This document shows positions 1-9,741 of a DNA stretch of 64,000 bases, piece after piece. Made by a program: the position numbers and the translations under genes. The notes under the pieces were generated by a model that did no database searches, had not been told where the DNA came from, and was given only the letters and a program-made list of their open reading frames with translations. Numbering within the stretch: the first letter of the stretch is position 1; each line of letters opens with the position of its first letter. The DNA lies in the NCBI GenBank assembly GCA_964409685.1, contig CAYPEJ010000001.1, positions 62,001 to 126,000 of the forward strand. The letters are read 5' to 3'. The DNA is from Clostridium_AI sp964409685 (GTDB lineage Bacteria > Bacillota > Clostridia > Lachnospirales > Lachnospiraceae).

Positions 1-1
1 A

Positions 2-385
2 TATGGTACGTTAGAAGAACGGCGAGAAGCTATGGAAGTGTTGAAGGAAGCGGTTATTGAAGTAGATACTATGTTTGTGCATAGGAAGACAACCCAGCTT
101 AGGGAAGAAGTGCAATTGCAAGTTGCGAAAAATCAAATGCAAGAACGTGAGTTGAACCATATTAAGCAGGAATTACGGAAACAGCAGGTGATTCAAATGG
201 ATGAGCGAAAAGTCTATGAAGAAATGCGAATAAAATTAGAAAAGCAAGAAAAAGAGGTTCGTCAATTGATAAAAGAGAAAACCATTTTGCAGCAGGAATC
301 ATCGCCACAGCAGATTTCAGCAATGATTCAAAAGAAGATTCATTCGGAGCTTCAAATTGACCGTATGCGTTATGGTATGGAATAG
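2..385 (+). CDS. C-terminal part of a coiled-coil protein, CIS operon (partial)
   Basis: The reading frame is open from the left edge, so this is the tail of a gene that begins outside the window; the first in-frame ATG at 32 has no convincing ribosome binding site. The visible 127 codons are almost entirely charged heptad-like sequence (many E, K, Q, R, with L/I/M spacing), so a long coiled coil is likely. The stop lies 26 bases before the next gene, whose neighbours are CIS baseplate genes, so it belongs to the same operon. I do not recognise the family. A structural or scaffold role in the CIS would be a guess from position only. Confidence 0.6.
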   Translation, partial: YGTLEERREAMEVLKEAVIEVDTMFVHRKTTQLREEVQLQVAKNQMQERELNHIKQELRKQQVIQMDERKVYEEMRIKLEKQEKEVRQLIKEKTILQQESSPQQISAMIQKKIHSELQIDRMRYGME

Positions 386-411
386 AATTCGGAACGGGAG
401 GAAACAATGGA

Positions 412-1080
412 ATGCCACAAATTGGAGAAAGCAAGTCTGTTAATAAAGCCAAACTGATTACAGAAAGAGGGGAAAAAATCGTCCTACAATTTAATCCAAG
501 TGAGTATAGTTTTTCCGAAGACGTGGTGTACACGGGAGGAGGAGGAAACAAAGGTGATTTGATACAATTTGCTGGTTATCGAGCAAAGACTTTAAATCTG
601 ACCTTTCATTTCGATACTTCTTCTGTGGTAGATGTGAATAAAACATCTCGAAGTGTAACTAGCGTAAAAGAAAAAACCGACGAGATTGAAAATTTGACAA
701 AAGTAGTAGACAGTTTGCATAGACCCGAGAGTGTTAGATTCTTATGGGGAGAAATAGACTTCTCAGGGGTTGTGACATCGGTAAAAACAACATTTACTCT
801 ATTTACCAAAGAAGGGATTCCAATTCGTGCAAAGGTGCTTGCAACGATCCAAGCCGCTCTTGTAGATCCAAATGATAGGGAAAAACTTGCGTTGTATTCT
901 CCAGACAGAACAAAAGCAAGGGTTGTGTCCGAGGATATGTCTCTTTGGACTTTGGCTCAAAATGAATATGGAGATATGAACGAGTGGAGAAGGATTGCGA
1001 AAGCCAATGATATCTTGAATCCATTTGAAATTGAGACAGGGAAGGTATTTAAGATTCCTGCATTGGTAGAGGAAGATTGA
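412..1080 (+). CDS. CIS tube-associated/baseplate protein with LysM domain
   Basis: 222 residues. The N-terminal part (FNPSEYSFSEDVVY, then FAGYRAKTLNLTFHFDT) matches the contractile-injection-system tube/adaptor family typified by Pvc7/Afp7 and phage gp53. The C-terminal 45 residues (LWTLAQNEYGDMNEWRRIAK, ending in KVFKIP) are a LysM fold, which in phage gp53-like proteins joins the tube end to the baseplate hub rather than binding peptidoglycan. The start is the ATG after GGGAGG at 396-401; an ATG at 407 is out of frame. It is followed 13 bases later by the hub gene, the normal order in such operons. Family assignment is from motif recognition. Confidence 0.85.
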   Translation: MPQIGESKSVNKAKLITERGEKIVLQFNPSEYSFSEDVVYTGGGGNKGDLIQFAGYRAKTLNLTFHFDTSSVVDVNKTSRSVTSVKEKTDEIENLTKVVDSLHRPESVRFLWGEIDFSGVVTSVKTTFTLFTKEGIPIRAKVLATIQAALVDPNDREKLALYSPDRTKARVVSEDMSLWTLAQNEYGDMNEWRRIAKANDILNPFEIETGKVFKIPALVEED

Positions 1081-1093
1081 TAGGAGGAACGAG

Positions 1094-2167
1094 ATGTCTG
1101 ACTTGATGAAAGGGCGAACAGATTTTGATACGCTTGCCAATCAGTATGGGAATTTTCTAGTTCCTCTAGTGAAAATCAAAGTAAACGGGCAGGATGTTGT
1201 GAAAACAATGGATTTGCATTTAGAAGAAGTAGAAGTGACTTGTTCATTAAAGGCAGCTGGATATGCACGAATTAAAATTGGAAGCTGCTATGATGAAGAA
1301 CAGTCCAGCTTTGATGGAAAGATAAAGGATAAATTCAAGTTAGGGACGGTAGTTTCTGTAGAGTTAGGTTACTTATCTCATTCCGAGCTTGTATTTAAAG
1401 GATATGTAGCAATGTTGGGGGTAGAGTTGCTCAAGCAAAAATTACTAGTGGTAACCCTTATGGATGCAAGACGATTGATGATGACCAGTGGAAAAAAACA
1501 TTTGTTATGGGACGTGAAAAATTATTCCGATGCATTTCAAAATGTAATGGATACATACGGAAAGTTATGTTCCATAGAATCAGACCCAACCAAAGATGAA
1601 TTAGAATATCCTATTTCACAGACAAGTAGTGACTATGATTTTGTAACGAAAGAGTTAGCGAGGAAGGGAAATCGAGAGTTTTTTGTATTTGGGGAGAAAG
1701 CGTATTTTCGTAAAATGAATCAGGATAGTTCTTCTATTATGAAGTTGCAGTTTGGCAGAGAACTATTTGAATTTAGAGTAGACCATATGTATCTGGATGC
1801 CAAAATAAAGGTGTTTGGTTATAACCATGAAGAGGAAGAACAGATTACCTATGAGAAGGCGGTAAAGAGTAGTTTAAGTCAATCTAATGTCATGTCGACG
1901 CCAGAATATACCATAGTAGACCACGATGTAGATAGCCAGGAAAAGGCGAAAAATCGTGGTGAATTTATTGCACAGTATGAAAAAAATCGAAGTTGTACAG
2001 GAACTGGAAAAACAATAGGACTTCCAGAACTGGTTCCAGGAAGATATATCGAAATCGAAAAAGTAGATGACCTTGTAAATAAGAAATACTACATCTCCGA
2101 AGTAAGACATACCATCGTAGACGATTATTTTGTAACGGAGTTTGAGATAGGAGGATTGAGCGGTTGA
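1094..2167 (+). CDS. CIS hub protein, gpD/gp27-like half of a split VgrG
   Basis: 357 residues with the phage late-control gene D / VgrG N-terminal (gp27-like) pattern: an early beta-rich part (VEVTCSLKAAGYARIKIG), the segment PISQTSSDYDFVTKELARKG typical of gpD proteins, and a final barrel (GLPELVPGRYIEIE, then YYISEVRHTI). In T6SS and many eCIS this domain is fused to the spike OB fold. Here the gene stops in a TTGA overlap with the separate spike gene. It forms the trimeric hub at the base of the inner tube. A good site (AGGAGG at 1082) precedes the ATG. Confidence 0.87.
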   Translation: MSDLMKGRTDFDTLANQYGNFLVPLVKIKVNGQDVVKTMDLHLEEVEVTCSLKAAGYARIKIGSCYDEEQSSFDGKIKDKFKLGTVVSVELGYLSHSELVFKGYVAMLGVELLKQKLLVVTLMDARRLMMTSGKKHLLWDVKNYSDAFQNVMDTYGKLCSIESDPTKDELEYPISQTSSDYDFVTKELARKGNREFFVFGEKAYFRKMNQDSSSIMKLQFGRELFEFRVDHMYLDAKIKVFGYNHEEEEQITYEKAVKSSLSQSNVMSTPEYTIVDHDVDSQEKAKNRGEFIAQYEKNRSCTGTGKTIGLPELVPGRYIEIEKVDDLVNKKYYISEVRHTIVDDYFVTEFEIGGLSG

Positions 2168-2937
2168 GTTTATTTGGAGAACTGTTTGAGAATGATGAAA
2201 ATATTTCTAATAAAGTATGGGGTGTGACGACAGGGATTGTATTGGAAAACTGGAATGATAAAAATCCAGGAAAAGTGAAAGTGGAGATGAAACTTGGGAC
2301 ACAAGGGAAGAATGTCTCAGGATGGATTCCTGTCGTGACGCCTTATGGTGGAAATGAATATGGAATGTATACACTCCCAGAAGTTGGGTCAGCAGTGGTC
2401 ATAGCATTTGAGATGGGGGACCGCAATTGTCCAATTGTAATTGGGAACCTCTGGAATAACAAAAATGCGCATCCAAAAGAAACACTCAATGAAAAAAATA
2501 CCGTAAAAAGATGGAAGACAAAGGGGGGATGTGAAATCATTTTCGACGAGGAAGAGGGAAAAGAAAAGGTAACGATTCAGACCCCTGGGCAGATGCAGAT
2601 TGTGTTGGATGATGAGAAGAAACACATTTCTGTATTAGATAGTGATAAGGAAAATGGTTTCATAATAGATGGTGAAAAGGGCGAAGTCAGCGTCATGGCT
2701 AAAACCAAGTTAGAACTAAAAGTAAACGGTTCTGCCATGATTACATTAGATGGAAATGCCAAAAAGACAGCTGTAGAAAGTGATTTGGTTGACATACAAG
2801 CAGGGCAGTCTTTGAAAATGAAAGGACAGTCCAGTAATCTGGAAGGTTCGATGATTAAGGTTAAGGCAGATAGTTCCCTTGGTTTAGAGTCAGGGGCAAT
2901 GGCGCAACTGAAGGGTTCCATGGTGAAGATTAATTAA
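2164..2937 (+). CDS. CIS spike protein, gpV/gp5 OB-fold half of VgrG
   Basis: 257 residues, starting at a TTG that overlaps the hub stop by four bases, with GGAGGA about eight bases upstream. Residues about 18-95 hold the phage baseplate V / gp5 OB fold (GWIPVVTPYGGNEYGMYTLP, then VIAFEMGDRNCPIVIGNLW). The remainder (about 120-257) is short beta-strand repeats typical of a spike needle (IQTPGQMQIVLDDEKKHISV, LKMKGQSSNLEGSMIKVKAD). It would trimerise into the membrane-puncturing spike, capped by the PAAR-like protein encoded at 15338. TTG start and four-base overlap suggest translational coupling that keeps hub and spike at equal amounts. Confidence 0.87.
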   Translation: MSLFGELFENDENISNKVWGVTTGIVLENWNDKNPGKVKVEMKLGTQGKNVSGWIPVVTPYGGNEYGMYTLPEVGSAVVIAFEMGDRNCPIVIGNLWNNKNAHPKETLNEKNTVKRWKTKGGCEIIFDEEEGKEKVTIQTPGQMQIVLDDEKKHISVLDSDKENGFIIDGEKGEVSVMAKTKLELKVNGSAMITLDGNAKKTAVESDLVDIQAGQSLKMKGQSSNLEGSMIKVKADSSLGLESGAMAQLKGSMVKIN

Positions 2938-2973
2938 GAAATTCAGACGAAATGAATTTAGATCGGAGGAACT

Positions 2974-3396
2974 ATGAATACAAAGCAATTTTTAGGGACG
3001 GGTTTTAAGTTTCCTATTCAAATCGATAAAGCGACAGGTAGAATGAAGACTTCTTCTTATGAAGAGGATATCAAAGAGGCAATCTGGATTATTATTATGA
3101 CAAAGAAGGGGGAGCGTATTCGAAATCCTCAATTTGGCTGTTCCATTCATGAATATGTATTTGGCACAACGGATTTTCAAACTTTGAAACAGATGGAACG
3201 AAGTGTTTTAAAGGCACTTGAAATGTGGGAACCACGTATTTATGAAACAGAAGTGACGGTCTCTGTTGATCCACAGCAGGAAGGTGTGGTGAATATTGAG
3301 ATTTCCTATTTGGTACGAGCAACGAATAACCCTTATAACTTAGTATTTCCATTTTATATTGTAGAGGGATATGGAAAGCAGGCAGAAAGCATTTAA
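2974..3396 (+). CDS. CIS baseplate wedge protein, gp25-like
   Basis: 140 residues, the usual size of the GPW/gp25 family (Pvc9/Afp9). The family signature is clear: FKFPIQIDKATGRMKTSSYE, then ILMTKKGER-type sequence (IIIMTKKGERIRNPQFGCSI) followed by HEYVFG. gp25 joins the baseplate wedges to the first sheath ring. The start ATG follows CGGAGGA at 2963-2969. Gene order gpV - gp25 - J - J matches extracellular CIS loci. Confidence 0.93.
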   Translation: MNTKQFLGTGFKFPIQIDKATGRMKTSSYEEDIKEAIWIIIMTKKGERIRNPQFGCSIHEYVFGTTDFQTLKQMERSVLKALEMWEPRIYETEVTVSVDPQQEGVVNIEISYLVRATNNPYNLVFPFYIVEGYGKQAESI

Positions 3397-3442
3397 CGAA
3401 ATATAATGGAGAGCAAATATAGGATAAGCGAGGTGAGACTTG

Positions 3443-6409
3443 ATGGGTGAACAGTGGAAAGAACATGTAGATGAAAAAAGTAAAATAATAGAGGAACTAA
3501 AAAGGCGTGCAAGTGCGTATGTACCAGAATGGCGTTTTGATGAAGAACACCCTGATATTGGAACGGCGTTAACACTTGTGTATGGGGATATGATGGCATC
3601 TATTCATGCGCGTATGGGAAAAATGATGGAGAAAAGCCAGATTGATTTTCTAAATGCGATAGGAGCAGACTTAACGCCAGCCATACCAGCAAGGGGATAT
3701 GTATCCTTCGGTTTAGTCAATGATTCTGTATCTGCTGTAAAAGTGCCAGCGAAAACTTATGTGATGGCAGATGTAGAAAATGCAGAAAATGGTATGGTAT
3801 CGTATGAAACCCAAGATGACATTTTAGTCTCACCAGCAAAACTTTCTTGTATGTACGAGGTAAGTGAAAAGAACGATTATATTGGATTATGCTATCAAGA
3901 AGGACAGGGAAAAATAGAACAGTTTCTGTTTCAAAGGAATCCAAAAAACTTGCAGGAACATGAGATATATATTGGACAAAAGGAAGTATTACAAGCTACT
4001 TCCGCAGCAAAATATACATTATCATTGACACAATACGGCATGACTCCTGTTGGGGAAGAGCTCTTACGGTTCTTATTGAATCCAGACTATGCTGAGATTT
4101 CATATTCTACATCTACGGAAGGTGTATTTGAACCATTTGCAGAAAAAACAGTGGAAAATGGAAATCTAGTGTTGTACCGATTTGCCGAACAAGTACCTTC
4201 AGGAGCGCAAGTAATTGGAGGCGAGGAAAATCTTTGGATTCGAATTCGGTTTCATCAGATAGAACCTTTTCGTCTATTGAGTATTCAGAAAGCAAACATA
4301 TCCGTTCGAATGGAAGGAATCCATGCAGATATGGTAGTTGCAGATGGAATGGAGGCAGATTTGCACCGCTATTATCCATTTGGAGAAAAACTTTCGTTAT
4401 ATAGTGAGGTGTATTTTGTTTCTGATGAGGTATTAAGCAAAAAGGGAGCAGAGGTGGAGTTATGCTTCTACCTACAATTTGACGCCATTCCATTGGATAC
4501 CAATCAAGAAGAAACAGATATCAAGTTAAATTGGATTATGAATGAATCAGATTTTGAAAAAGTCAAGGAGTATGATGTGACCATTGAACATGTTGTGTGG
4601 GAATATTATAACGGTTCAGGTTGGGTGCGACTTTACAAAGATAATACCAATGAAGATGTATTTCAATTTCAGAGAGATCATTATGTGAAGATAAAATTCC
4701 AATGTCCAGAGGATATGGAAAAGGCGTATTTAAGTTTTGGAACGGTTTATGCGATACGGGGAAGGATAACGAAGTTAAATAACCCATACAAATTGCAAGG
4801 GCAGTATCGCAGTCCTGTATTGCAAAACACTATCTTCTATTGTGATTACGCAGAAAATCCAGTAGAACAGCTTAGTGTATGGGGAAAGCACAACATGGAA
4901 TTAAAGAAGTGGACAGAAGGGCAGTTTCAACCATTTCTACCGTCAAAATCTATGCAGTTCGCCCAATTATCACAATCTTCACATCAGGCATACAAAGAGT
5001 TAGATAGCTTGTATCTAGGCTTTCAAGTTCCACCAAAGGGTGGTCCGATTAAGTTATTTTTCCGAATGGAAGAAGCTATATCGGTGGCGGATGTAAGTTT
5101 GCAATGGGAGTACTGGAACGGAAAAGCATTCCAGCCACTTCATGTAATCGATGAAACGATGGGATTTACCAAAAGTGGCTTAGTTACCTTTATTGGAGCA
5201 GAAGACTTTGCATGTAAGAAGTTGTTTGAAAAGGAACAATACTGGATTCGTATATCTGAGCGAAATAATGCATATAACAGGCAGTCATCAACGGCATCCG
5301 TCCCCCTTCTAAAAGAAATCATTATCAATACGGTGAAAGTGGTAAATCGTCAGATGGCACAGACGGAATATTTTCAAATGGAGTACTGTGTAAAACACAA
5401 AAAGTTTCATCTACAAAGGAAATCTATACAAGAAGTTCAGGTTTATGTCAAGGATTCAGTCATTGGCAATCAGGAACAAGAGTGGGAACAGTGGGAAAGA
5501 GTATCCGATTTTTTAGAGTCAAAGGATTCGGATAAGCATTATATCATCAATCAAAATGAGGGATATATTCAATTTGGCGATGGGGAAAGAGGTAAAATTC
5601 CACCAGTGGGAAGAACGGATAATATCAAGGTCATTTACCAATGTGGAGATGGTCTTTGTGGAAATGTAGAAAAGGGACAGATTAGTAAATTGTCTACCAA
5701 TATTGGATTTATCAATCAGATTTGGAATCCAGAAGAACTATCAGGTGGTATTGATATGGAAACAAGGGAACGTGCCATCAAACGTTGTTCCGAACAGATT
5801 CGCCTTCGTAATCGTGCCATAACCAAGCGAGATTACGAATCTATGGCGTATGTAGCTTCTCGTCGAATTGAGAAAGCAAGATGTTTTACTGGAATGGATG
5901 GAGAGGGAAATCCATTGTACGGTGCCATTACCTTGGTGTTATTATTGAAAGATTACCAAGTAGGAAGTTCCGTATTCCAAAGTGTTTGCAATACTGTAAA
6001 AGATTATGTCGTGGATAAAATGCCAGAGGGCGTTTACCACAGTGGAAAGTTATTTGTTATTGAGCCAGTGTTCATTATCTTCCAAGTAAATGTGGAATTA
6101 GTAGTGAAGGATGTTAATCAAGTATTTGCCGTTCAAAAGGAAGTGGAAGAGAAAATGGATACCTTTTTCCATCCGATTAAGGGAAATTTTGACCATGCAG
6201 GATGGACGGTAGGAATGCTTCCAAATGCCATTCAAACTCGTAATATGATTCACCTTGTTAAAGGGGTAGAGGAAATCAATAGTTTATTTCTCACTGCATA
6301 TCGAAATGGAACATCTGGTTTCGTTGAAGTGGATTTAGAAGAAATGAAACAGAATCCATATGTGCTTCCAGTCAGTGGAAAACATCAGGTAAATGTCATA
6401 TGGAAATAA
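3443..6409 (+). CDS. CIS baseplate J-like protein 1 (Pvc11/Afp11-like)
   Basis: 988 residues. The C-terminal third has the baseplate-J pattern: FGDGERGKIPPVG, SGGIDMETRERAIKRCSEQI, RNRAITKRDYESMAYVASR, then a gp6-like tail ending in HLVKGVEEINSLF. The long N-terminal region begins with YVPEWRFDEEHPDIGTAL, the start shared by Pvc11-type proteins, and has inserted beta-sandwich repeats (WEYYNGSGWVRL and WEYWNGKAFQPL recur). It forms the wedge arms of the baseplate. I prefer ATG 3443 over the upstream TTG at 3440, since the AGGTGAG site spaces equally well and ATG is stronger. Confidence 0.9.
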   Translation: MGEQWKEHVDEKSKIIEELKRRASAYVPEWRFDEEHPDIGTALTLVYGDMMASIHARMGKMMEKSQIDFLNAIGADLTPAIPARGYVSFGLVNDSVSAVKVPAKTYVMADVENAENGMVSYETQDDILVSPAKLSCMYEVSEKNDYIGLCYQEGQGKIEQFLFQRNPKNLQEHEIYIGQKEVLQATSAAKYTLSLTQYGMTPVGEELLRFLLNPDYAEISYSTSTEGVFEPFAEKTVENGNLVLYRFAEQVPSGAQVIGGEENLWIRIRFHQIEPFRLLSIQKANISVRMEGIHADMVVADGMEADLHRYYPFGEKLSLYSEVYFVSDEVLSKKGAEVELCFYLQFDAIPLDTNQEETDIKLNWIMNESDFEKVKEYDVTIEHVVWEYYNGSGWVRLYKDNTNEDVFQFQRDHYVKIKFQCPEDMEKAYLSFGTVYAIRGRITKLNNPYKLQGQYRSPVLQNTIFYCDYAENPVEQLSVWGKHNMELKKWTEGQFQPFLPSKSMQFAQLSQSSHQAYKELDSLYLGFQVPPKGGPIKLFFRMEEAISVADVSLQWEYWNGKAFQPLHVIDETMGFTKSGLVTFIGAEDFACKKLFEKEQYWIRISERNNAYNRQSSTASVPLLKEIIINTVKVVNRQMAQTEYFQMEYCVKHKKFHLQRKSIQEVQVYVKDSVIGNQEQEWEQWERVSDFLESKDSDKHYIINQNEGYIQFGDGERGKIPPVGRTDNIKVIYQCGDGLCGNVEKGQISKLSTNIGFINQIWNPEELSGGIDMETRERAIKRCSEQIRLRNRAITKRDYESMAYVASRRIEKARCFTGMDGEGNPLYGAITLVLLLKDYQVGSSVFQSVCNTVKDYVVDKMPEGVYHSGKLFVIEPVFIIFQVNVELVVKDVNQVFAVQKEVEEKMDTFFHPIKGNFDHAGWTVGMLPNAIQTRNMIHLVKGVEEINSLFLTAYRNGTSGFVEVDLEEMKQNPYVLPVSGKHQVNVIWK

Positions 6410-6444
6410 TGTGCAAAAAAACATGTGAGTAGGAGGGGAATGTT

Positions 6445-8565
6445 GTGTTACCAGAGATTATATTGGATAACGAGGAGTATCAAGAAATATTTGAGGAAGC
6501 GAGAAGTAAGATCGCAAGTATCTATCCAGAATGGACTGATTACAATTATCATGATCCTGGTATCACCATGCTTGAACTATTTTCTTGGTTGAAAGAGGGG
6601 CAGCAGTTTTACCTTAATCAAACAGGTGAGGGACAGAAAGATAAGTTTTTAAAGCTTCTTGGAACGAGGCGACAAGTAAAAGAACCTGCTCATGCAATGT
6701 TGACGATGGATACAGAGGAGAATGTGTGCATTCCAAAGGGGACGAAGTTTTTTGCAGATACCCTCTGTTATGAGTCGGTTGATAAGAATTACATTTTGAA
6801 AGAAGAGTTTACGAAGTGTTTTTATGCCAGAGAGCGGATCATAGAATATGTGGATCGAAGACAACTTCATTTTGGGCATCGTTTGAAGATATATATGTTT
6901 GGAAATGCACCAGCGGAAGGGGATTGTTTTTACATTGGGTTATTGGAGGCGCTTCCGAAGGATGAGAAGATAGATATTTGGTTTGATATTTTTGATGAAT
7001 ATGAGAGGCTGCGAAAGCCAATTGTGGGACAGAGGGATTCTTTTTTACCATTTGTAGAGTTTAAGGTGGAGTACTTCACTAGCAATGGATGGGTAGAAGT
7101 AGACAAGTTACAAGATGAGACATATGGATTTTTACAAGATGGGCAATTGAGTTTTGTGTTAAAAGAGCAGATGGAAGAAGGGGATGTTCATGGTCAGTTT
7201 GGATATTTTATTCGAATTCGTCTTATAGATGGAGTGTATGATGTGCCACCGATTTTGACGGGATTTGGTATGAATATCTTAAAGGTTAGGCAGACGGATC
7301 ATATTGTGGAACATTGCAGAATTACAAAATATAATATAAAAAATAAGATGGAAAATTCAATAGAAGTAATTGCAGACACGTTTCTAAGTATCTACGGTGA
7401 TAATGATTTATACATTGAATCTGACAAAAAGCTATATGAAGTTGATGTGGTGCAAAAATACATTGCCTCAGACCAGAACGCATGTTTTTTTCATTTTACT
7501 TTGCCAGAAGAGATTGAAAAGATAGATGCGGTTCATTTGGTGAATTTTCAATCAGAAGGTCGAAAAGTGCGAAATCTTGATATTGGAAATGGTTACCCGA
7601 ATCAGTCCTACTGTTTGTACGATGAGTGGATGGAATATGAATCCTTTGAACTTATGGTAGAACAAGACGAAGGACAAGGAAACTTTGTTCTATGGGAAAG
7701 AGTATTTGATTTTGCAAACTCATCACCTGAAGATAGGCATTATACAATTGATACGCGACAAGGTATTGTGTCTTTTGGCGATTCCATCCATGGTCTTGCA
7801 CCAGAAGGGGAGATTCGTATTCTACAATATGTTAGAACACATGGAAGTGATGGAAAGGTAAAAGCCAACCAACTAAATCAAATATCCAAAGAACTAACAG
7901 CCAAAGTCAGCGTATATAACAAAAAGAATTCTGAAGGTGGCAAACGAGAAGAAACTTATGAAGAAAGTTTTATTCGAGTGCAAAGGGAATTAAAGCATCC
8001 TCTTACGGCTGTAACCTACCAAGATTATGAAGAGTATATCCGAAACACACCAGGTTTAATGATAGAAAATTGCAAAGCATTAACCCCAAGCCAAGTAAAA
8101 GAGATTTTTCCATACTATGATGAATCCTCTATTACTGTTGTGGTGAAGCCATATACGAAGCAATTAAGAAAAGAATTGATGTACCGCTACCAAGAAAATA
8201 TTTTAACTCATTTAGAACCATATCGAATGATAGGAACTAGTGTAAATCTAATTCGACCAGAGTACATTCGTTTTACACTACATATAGAAGTGATGCTGAA
8301 AGCACATTATATTCATGGGAAAGAGGAAGTGGAAGAAGCAGTAAACGCTTATTTTCAAGAACTGGGACGAAATTTTGGTGGATGCGTGATTTATAGTAAG
8401 TTGTATGGTGTGATTGATATGCTCCCATGTGTGAGGCAGATGCAGTCTCTTTCCATTGATGTAATAGGAACAGGGGTGAAACATCTAGCCGATGGAAGTA
8501 TCCAAGTACCACCAAATGGTGTTGTGGAATTAGAAGACGTTGCATATCAATTTACGATTGGATAG
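6445..8565 (+). CDS. CIS baseplate J-like protein 2 (Pvc12/Afp12-like)
   Basis: 706 residues. It opens with YPEWTDYNYHDPGITMLELF, a signature of the Pvc12-like second baseplate protein, and later has the J motifs FGDSIHGLAPEGEIRI, EESFIRVQRELKHPLTAVTY and QDYEEYIRNTPGLMIENCKA. The start is GTG at 6445, eight bases after AGGAGG (6431-6436). It follows baseplate J 1 with a 35-base gap; eCIS loci usually have both, and the two form heterodimeric wedges. Two WEY/WVEV-type inserts link it to its neighbour by structure rather than close identity. Confidence 0.88.
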   Translation: MLPEIILDNEEYQEIFEEARSKIASIYPEWTDYNYHDPGITMLELFSWLKEGQQFYLNQTGEGQKDKFLKLLGTRRQVKEPAHAMLTMDTEENVCIPKGTKFFADTLCYESVDKNYILKEEFTKCFYARERIIEYVDRRQLHFGHRLKIYMFGNAPAEGDCFYIGLLEALPKDEKIDIWFDIFDEYERLRKPIVGQRDSFLPFVEFKVEYFTSNGWVEVDKLQDETYGFLQDGQLSFVLKEQMEEGDVHGQFGYFIRIRLIDGVYDVPPILTGFGMNILKVRQTDHIVEHCRITKYNIKNKMENSIEVIADTFLSIYGDNDLYIESDKKLYEVDVVQKYIASDQNACFFHFTLPEEIEKIDAVHLVNFQSEGRKVRNLDIGNGYPNQSYCLYDEWMEYESFELMVEQDEGQGNFVLWERVFDFANSSPEDRHYTIDTRQGIVSFGDSIHGLAPEGEIRILQYVRTHGSDGKVKANQLNQISKELTAKVSVYNKKNSEGGKREETYEESFIRVQRELKHPLTAVTYQDYEEYIRNTPGLMIENCKALTPSQVKEIFPYYDESSITVVVKPYTKQLRKELMYRYQENILTHLEPYRMIGTSVNLIRPEYIRFTLHIEVMLKAHYIHGKEEVEEAVNAYFQELGRNFGGCVIYSKLYGVIDMLPCVRQMQSLSIDVIGTGVKHLADGSIQVPPNGVVELEDVAYQFTIG

Positions 8566-8574
8566 GAGGATGCT

Positions 8575-9741
8575 GTGAAGAAAGCAAAACATTATTTCAT
8601 TTTAAATAAGAAATCCGACTATGAAAAAAGTGCATTAGACAATATGGAGTACGATGAAACAGGGATATGGGTGGATACCAAATCGGCTCAAAAGCGAGGG
8701 ATATTTCTTTCTAGGGTATGGGATTCTAGAGAAAAACGTATGGAGTGGCATCGCCTTGTTTTGAAACTAAATGATTATAGTGATGCTCCATATCGCATTA
8801 GCATTTACACATCCGAAGAACCGAACTTATGCTGGAATGGAGAGTTCATATCCATTCAAAAATGGATTCAAAATGATCAGATTTCCATCGAAGAAAAATT
8901 GAATTATTTAGAATCTTATTGTAGGAAGGTGGAAATTGGAAAATCAGACTTACTCCTACATGAAGTGGTAGGTCGATATCTATGGGTATCCATAGAAGTC
9001 TATCAACAATTTGAACAAGAACTTAAATTTGAAACTATGACGATATACTTTCCAAAAAACTCTTGGTTGTCTTATCTGCCAGAGTTGTATGAAGCAAGTG
9101 ATACAGAGCACTTTTTAGAACATTTCTTAGCGATATTTCAGAGTTCTTTTGATGATATGAACTTAGAGATTAAGAGAATCCCGTACCGTTTAGACGTAGA
9201 AACCACTGATTCTGAATATCTGGATTTTCTATGTGAATGGATTGGCGTCACCAAAAGCCAGATGTGGTCAGAAGAGAAAAAGCGTGCCTTGTTAGCCCAA
9301 GCGGCGGATCTTTATAAAATGAGAGGAACAAGAGAGGGAATGCGAAAACTTCTATCTTTGTATCTTGGAGATGAAGTGTTTCTAATAGAGAAACATCTGT
9401 GGAAACGGGTAAATATGGCAATGGAGCGAAAGAAGTTGTATGAAACGTTGTATGGAAGTAGTTCCTACATAATTACCGTCTTGGTAAAGGAAGAGTGTGT
9501 TCCAGATAGAAAAAAATATCAGACGTTAGTGGAAGTCATTGATACATTAAAGCCAGCACAAGCAGGGCTCAATTTAGTTGTATTGAAACCATATATTTTC
9601 TTAGATCAACATACATATTTAGGCGTAAATAGCACATTGTCTAGATATCAAGAAGCTTCTTTAGATGGAAAATCAGTGCTGTCATTTACCACCATCGGTG
9701 GAAGTAATAGGAGGAGTGGGGAAGAGCATGAAGAATACTAA
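8575..9741 (+). CDS. CIS tail protein I-like (phage tail P2 I family)
   Basis: 388 residues from a GTG start, with TAGGAGG overlapping the preceding stop. Residues about 160-300 hold the tail-protein I signature (WLSYLPELYEASDTEHFLEH, FQSSFDDMNLEIKRIPYRLD, then LYKMRGTREGMRKLLSLYLG), the same domain as in Pvc/Afp baseplate-proximal genes. The N-terminal 150 residues are beta-rich and resemble a carbohydrate-binding-like fold only loosely. It overlaps the next gene by 14 bases, consistent with coupled translation. Role: peripheral baseplate. Confidence 0.82.
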   Translation: MKKAKHYFILNKKSDYEKSALDNMEYDETGIWVDTKSAQKRGIFLSRVWDSREKRMEWHRLVLKLNDYSDAPYRISIYTSEEPNLCWNGEFISIQKWIQNDQISIEEKLNYLESYCRKVEIGKSDLLLHEVVGRYLWVSIEVYQQFEQELKFETMTIYFPKNSWLSYLPELYEASDTEHFLEHFLAIFQSSFDDMNLEIKRIPYRLDVETTDSEYLDFLCEWIGVTKSQMWSEEKKRALLAQAADLYKMRGTREGMRKLLSLYLGDEVFLIEKHLWKRVNMAMERKKLYETLYGSSSYIITVLVKEECVPDRKKYQTLVEVIDTLKPAQAGLNLVVLKPYIFLDQHTYLGVNSTLSRYQEASLDGKSVLSFTTIGGSNRRSGEEHEEY

